This document shows positions 37,645-40,609 of a stretch of 40,609 nt of DNA, piece by piece. Below the pieces are notes generated by a model. That model ran no database searches and was not told where the DNA came from. It was given only the letters and a program-made list of their open reading frames with translations. Position numbers and translations under genes: made by a program. The DNA comes from a virus. The DNA is taken from positions 1-40,609 of IMG/VR virus record IMGVR_UViG_3300042691_020057; one strand, 5' to 3'. Positions within the stretch are counted from its first letter, which is position 1. Each line of letters opens with the position of its first letter.

Positions 37645-38355
37645 ATGAATAGAAAATCTTTTATAATGTACGTCGATTGGTTCGACACTATAAAGCACCT
37701 GCCTAACGAGCAGTTAGGAGACCTAATAAGGCACGTATACGACTACGTAATAGACGGGACATTAGTAGACGTATCTAACCCTCTCTTTTTCGTTTTTAAC
37801 CCTATTAGGCTGCAAATAGACAGAGACAGCAACGCATACGATAAGATACGCGAACAGCGGTCTATAGCAGGCAAAATATCTGCTAATAAACGAAAGGAGT
37901 TAAACCCGGTTAACGAAGGTGCAACAAATGCAACAAGTGTTAACAGCGTTCAACAGAGTTCAACCGCGTTAACTGTTAATGTAAATGATAATGTAAATGA
38001 TACTGTTATTAAAAGAAAGAGGCAGTCCAAAGAGCCTCCTTTCGATTTTAGGAGTGTATCTTATTTTAAGGACAGTTCTATAAACGAACTCTTTTATGAG
38101 TACTTAGATAGCAGGGTTAAGAATAAGCAACCCGTAACGGAATTGGTTATAGAAAGGATAGTTAAAAAGTGTAAGTCTACCTTTCCTACAGCGTCGATGT
38201 TTAAACAGGCTTTAGAGGACACAATAGAGCACGGGTGGAAGGGAATATACTTAAAAGAGACTCCTAATATTACAGGCGAAAAGTCCCCTAAAAATACCCA
38301 ACTAAACGACACAGAGCCGCGTTCGTGGAAAGCCGGAAACCTAAACTCTAAGTAA
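37645..38355 (+). CDS. DUF6291-like replication initiator (236 aa)
   Basis: MNRKSFIMYVDWFDTIKHLP then LIRHVYDYVIDGTLVDV and PLFFVFNPIRLQID match the N-terminal helical domain of DUF6291 proteins of Bacteroidota phages and prophages. A Ser/Thr/Asn/Val linker (ATNATSVNSVQQSSTALTVN) follows, whose DNA is made of tandem repeats (37920-38004), then a C-terminal helical domain. Position before dnaB parallels lambda O before P; a role in origin recognition and helicase loading is likely. Confidence 0.65.
   Translation: MNRKSFIMYVDWFDTIKHLPNEQLGDLIRHVYDYVIDGTLVDVSNPLFFVFNPIRLQIDRDSNAYDKIREQRSIAGKISANKRKELNPVNEGATNATSVNSVQQSSTALTVNVNDNVNDTVIKRKRQSKEPPFDFRSVSYFKDSSINELFYEYLDSRVKNKQPVTELVIERIVKKCKSTFPTASMFKQALEDTIEHGWKGIYLKETPNITGEKSPKNTQLNDTEPRSWKAGNLNSK
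37920..38004. repeat. Iteron-like tandem repeats inside the initiator gene
   Basis: Two 9-bp units TGCAACAAA/TGCAACAAG (37920-37937), then four 10-bp units AGTGTTAACA, GCGTTCAACA, GAGTTCAACC, GCGTTAACTG (37936-37975; consensus GTTNAAC), then two exact 12-bp units TAATGTAAATGA (37977-37988 and 37989-38000). The 10-bp period is out of phase with codons, so it is probably kept for DNA function. A lambda-like origin within the initiator gene is the natural reading. Confidence 0.7.
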
Positions 38356-38356
38356 T

Positions 38357-39763
38357 ATGAAAACAGAAACCAAAGCACTCGAGACCTCCATAATTGGAGC
38401 TATACTCCTAAACCCGGAAACCTCTTACGAAATTATTACACGGCTTTCGGAGGGGTATTTTTCAGAAGGTCCTTTTAAGGATACTTTTAAAATAATATCC
38501 GGACTGCATAGTGAAGGTAGGACGGTAAACCTCTTAACCGTTACACAGGAAAGCCGAAAGCACTTAGACGAACAAAGAGCCGTAGAAGTTCGCTCGTTAG
38601 TTTTAAAGGCCTCTAACGCGGTAAGTATACACGAACCTATACTCGAATATATTTCTGAGTTAAAAGAGGCCTATATAGCACGTTCTGTAACGAATATAAT
38701 AACAGATAGAATACTATCTACCAACAGCTCCGGTACGAACCTTGCAACGGAAATAATAAAGAGCCTAACCGACTTAATAGACAGCAATACTACCGACGAA
38801 GGCGTTATAACTCCGGCAGAACTTGTAGACTTCGAGAGGAAGCTATACTATGAGCAGGCCGAAATTGTACGAAGCGGAAAGCTTATAGGAGTAGATACGG
38901 GCTTAAAATGCTTAAACGACTTTACCGGAGGTTGGCAGCCGGAGTTAATAGTACTTGCAGGGAGGCCCGGAATGGGTAAAACGGCCTGTGCTCTTTTCCA
39001 CGGGCTAAGTACGGGGGACGAAGGAATATACATTAACTGCGAAATGAGTAAGAGCCAACTTGCACAGCGTTTAATATTAAACAGGGCCAAAGGCAGCATA
39101 GACGGTAGGGCGTTAAAAAAACGTACATTGGACCAAGACAGTATATTAAACTACGAAAGGGCTATAGGCCTCGTAGAAAAGACAAAACTAAATACATACT
39201 ATAAGCCTGCCTGTGGAGTATTCGAGGCTATTAGAGTAATAAAGAGAGCTCACAGGAAAGGGCAATGCAAGTGGGCTATTATAGACTACTTGCAGCTATT
39301 GCAGTATGAAGGGCCACGCGCACAGAGTCGGGAACAGGAAGTATCTAATATTATTAAACTACTAAAACGACTACAGCTCGAGCTTAATATACCTATAATA
39401 GTCTTAGCACAAATAAGCAGGGCCGTAGAGCAAAGGCAAAGCAGAAAGCCTATATTAAGCGACCTAAGAGAGTCGGGAGAAATAGAGCAGACGGCCGACA
39501 CGGTAGTATTTATATGGAGGCCCGGGTATTACGGTATAGCGGACGAAAGCGGAAAGGAGTATACTAACGAAATGTTTTACCTATTCGAAAAACATAGACA
39601 GGGCTCTGTGGGGTATGTAGAGTTTCGGCATAACGAGACTTTAACAGATTTTTACGATATAGACTACTCGATCAGTACTCCGGTATTAACCCCTCCGGCT
39701 ACCTCCACTCCTATGAGACATTGGACGGATACAGAAAAGTGGGACATCGAAACAGACTTTTAG
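38357..39763 (+). CDS. dnaB: Replicative DNA helicase, DnaB family (468 aa)
   Basis: The N-terminal helical domain (ALETSIIGAILLNPETSYEI) is followed by the RecA-fold motor: Walker A GRPGMGKTA (202-210), INCEMSKSQLAQRL (226-239), Walker B WAIIDYLQLL (306-315), IIVLAQISRAVEQR (347-360) and LSDLRESGEIEQTADTVVFI (368-387) with the arginine-finger region. It unwinds DNA at the phage fork. The single GATC found in the genome is in this gene at 39670-39673. No phage DNA polymerase was found, so host polymerase is needed. Confidence 0.95.
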   Translation: MKTETKALETSIIGAILLNPETSYEIITRLSEGYFSEGPFKDTFKIISGLHSEGRTVNLLTVTQESRKHLDEQRAVEVRSLVLKASNAVSIHEPILEYISELKEAYIARSVTNIITDRILSTNSSGTNLATEIIKSLTDLIDSNTTDEGVITPAELVDFERKLYYEQAEIVRSGKLIGVDTGLKCLNDFTGGWQPELIVLAGRPGMGKTACALFHGLSTGDEGIYINCEMSKSQLAQRLILNRAKGSIDGRALKKRTLDQDSILNYERAIGLVEKTKLNTYYKPACGVFEAIRVIKRAHRKGQCKWAIIDYLQLLQYEGPRAQSREQEVSNIIKLLKRLQLELNIPIIVLAQISRAVEQRQSRKPILSDLRESGEIEQTADTVVFIWRPGYYGIADESGKEYTNEMFYLFEKHRQGSVGYVEFRHNETLTDFYDIDYSISTPVLTPPATSTPMRHWTDTEKWDIETDF

Positions 39764-39784
39764 CCATAAAGCTAAAATCGCATT

Positions 39785-39862
39785 AAAACGCATTAGGGCG
39801 TATGTCACGAACTTTGCCCCTTTAGTGGTATCTATATACCTTTTTTAAAAGTAATGCGTTTT
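39785..39862. other. 11-bp inverted repeat after dnaB
   Basis: AAAACGCATTA (39785-39795) and TAATGCGTTTT (39852-39862) are perfect complements 56 bp apart; CGCATTA also occurs just before at 39779-39785. The right arm overlaps element B (39856-39890). It may be a replication or recombination site. Confidence 0.6.
39827..39846 (+). terminator. Terminator of the initiator-helicase operon
   Basis: GGTAT (39827-39831), loop CTAT, ATACC (39836-39840), then TTTTTT. Small AT-rich stem but with a proper T-run, located before the next promoter at 39911. Confidence 0.65.
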
Positions 39863-39890
39863 CCGCTGTGAGCAAGGCTTTCAGAAGGAC
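39856..39890. repeat. Element B, matching 22711-22744
   Basis: GCGTTTTCCGCTGTGAGCAA followed by GGCTTTCAGAAGGAC; about 30 of 34 positions match element A. The two copies lie 17 kb apart, each in a gene-free gap. Unknown function. Confidence 0.75.
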
Positions 39891-39910
39891 TAAAAAAAGT
39901 TTAGAAAAAG

Positions 39911-39941
39911 TTTGCAAAACCAAATACTCTTTCTATATTTG
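39911..39941 (+). promoter_or_regulatory. Bacteroidota-type promoter
   Basis: TTTG 39911-39914, 19 bp, TATATTTG 39934-39941, in the shared block AAAAAGTTTGCAAAACCAAA. The leader TCAAACGAAAAACAAAAAAG leads to CACTATGGAAAC at 39963-39974. Confidence 0.88.
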
Positions 39942-39965
39942 TCAAACGAAAAACAAAAAAGCACT

Positions 39966-40205
39966 ATGGAAACAAAAGCACTAAGAATTGAAGTAGACGC
40001 TAACGAAGCGGAAAAGGCCTCATTAATCATAAAAAAAAGCGACTTAGAAAACAGGTTTATATGCCTTGTAAGCCGAATAACTAAAACCCTTTGGAGCATA
40101 TCTGTAGACTTTACAGATAATACAGAGAATGAAAGGGAGCGAGTTTGGGACGCTGTAGAATTCCAATTAACTACCGGGGGCGTAGAAAATTTTAAAATTT
40201 CTTAA
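39966..40205 (+). CDS. Hypothetical early protein (79 aa)
   Basis: METKALRIEVDANEAEKASL; ATG 39966 chosen since an upstream in-frame start at 39912 lies in the promoter. Helix-strand mixture, charged, soluble. It opens with the same MET-K/T codons as other promoter-proximal genes. No family recognised. Confidence 0.6.
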   Translation: METKALRIEVDANEAEKASLIIKKSDLENRFICLVSRITKTLWSISVDFTDNTENERERVWDAVEFQLTTGGVENFKIS

Positions 40206-40208
40206 TTT

Positions 40209-40541
40209 ATGAAAACGAATAAACGTATAATAAACATAGGCCCAAAGCAGGCTACTAAGTTAAGGGGTATTATAAGCAACTACCCGTATAACGAAATAGA
40301 GGTTGAGAGGTGCAGAGATTTAGGGGACGGTAGATACTTCCGGCTAAACGTTCACAGGCACGGAGACCTCGACGAAATAGAAAATATATTTACCCCTAAT
40401 AGACGCTATGAAGCATTAATAAAAAGGTGCAAAGAGCTTATTAAAGAGGAAGCCGTAAGTATGTTAGAGGTCCAATACGGAAATATAATAACTACGGAGG
40501 TAGATTGGTTTATTCTGTATGAAACAGAGTATACAAAATAA
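40209..40541 (+). CDS. Hypothetical early protein (110 aa)
   Basis: MKTNKRIINIGPKQATKLRG, basic at both ends (RRYEALIKRCKELIKEEAVS), with no membrane segment or cysteine pair. It is second gene of the last early unit; its stop codon ends on the first base of the terminal repeat and the terminator at 40573 (same as 33) follows. Confidence 0.6.
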   Translation: MKTNKRIINIGPKQATKLRGIISNYPYNEIEVERCRDLGDGRYFRLNVHRHGDLDEIENIFTPNRRYEALIKRCKELIKEEAVSMLEVQYGNIITTEVDWFILYETEYTK

Positions 40542-40609
40542 AAAAAAAAATAACGCTGAAAGCCGCATTAATAAAGAGGTTCTGTATAAGGCCTCTTTTT
40601 TTTTATATT
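40541..40609. repeat. Direct terminal repeat, copy 2
   Basis: Exact copy of 1-69. It includes the stop base of the last gene and the terminator stem (40573-40579 with 40592-40598). When the map is joined, only one copy should be kept. Confidence 0.9.

Overview
The window is a complete tailed-phage genome, given as a circular map opened at one point. Bases 1-69 recur exactly at 40541-40609, so the unit length is about 40,540 bp. No integrase, excisionase, tRNA, rRNA, IS element or CRISPR array is visible, so a virulent lifestyle is the simplest reading. A tape measure of 1039 residues, a portal, a tail tube candidate and no sheath gene suggest a long non-contractile tail (siphovirus). The host is most likely a member of the Bacteroidota: at least eight promoters have the phylum-specific form TTTG, 19 bp, TAnnTTTG, with A-rich leaders and almost no Shine-Dalgarno sequences. 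Nearly all genes lie on the plus strand; only two small genes (31374-32006) are on the minus strand.

Layout. 85-3406: promoter-led units of small unknown early genes. 3403-7895: six overlapping genes bracketed by ParB-like proteins (ParB, cupin, PP-loop ATPase, class II glutamine amidotransferase, second PP-loop ATPase of IbrA/PAPS-reductase type, IbrB-like ParB). This is the best candidate for an undescribed modification or counter-defence system. 7927-9850: packaging genes, with a 58-bp-period array of dyad repeats between the small and large terminase genes. 9847-18204: tail genes including the tape measure. 18296-23894: tail tube candidate, glycosyltransferase, portal, Mu F-like head protein and scaffold; a second dyad array lies just upstream of the scaffold operon promoter. 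23938-26408: accessory genes in promoter/terminator units. 26585-30876: major capsid protein, connectors and tail fibre. 30876-34276: lysis region (lysozyme, holin and spanin candidates) interrupted by two minus-strand genes and containing a PAS-HisKA histidine-kinase fragment. 34385-39763: recombination and replication (HTH regulator, SSB-like protein, two nucleases, initiator-like protein, DnaB helicase). 39966-40541: last early unit, ending in the terminator that straddles the map junction.

How it works together. The early units share one promoter type and probably use host RNA polymerase. Replication looks lambda O/P-like: the initiator-like gene carries tandem iteron-like repeats and sits directly before the helicase, behind a short structured RNA with a terminator. 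The two dyad arrays mark the starts of the packaging/tail and the scaffold/head operons, which makes them candidate late-control or packaging sites. The genome almost completely lacks the tetramers GATC and CATG (one of each found by eye), which suggests long exposure to restriction systems that cut these sites.
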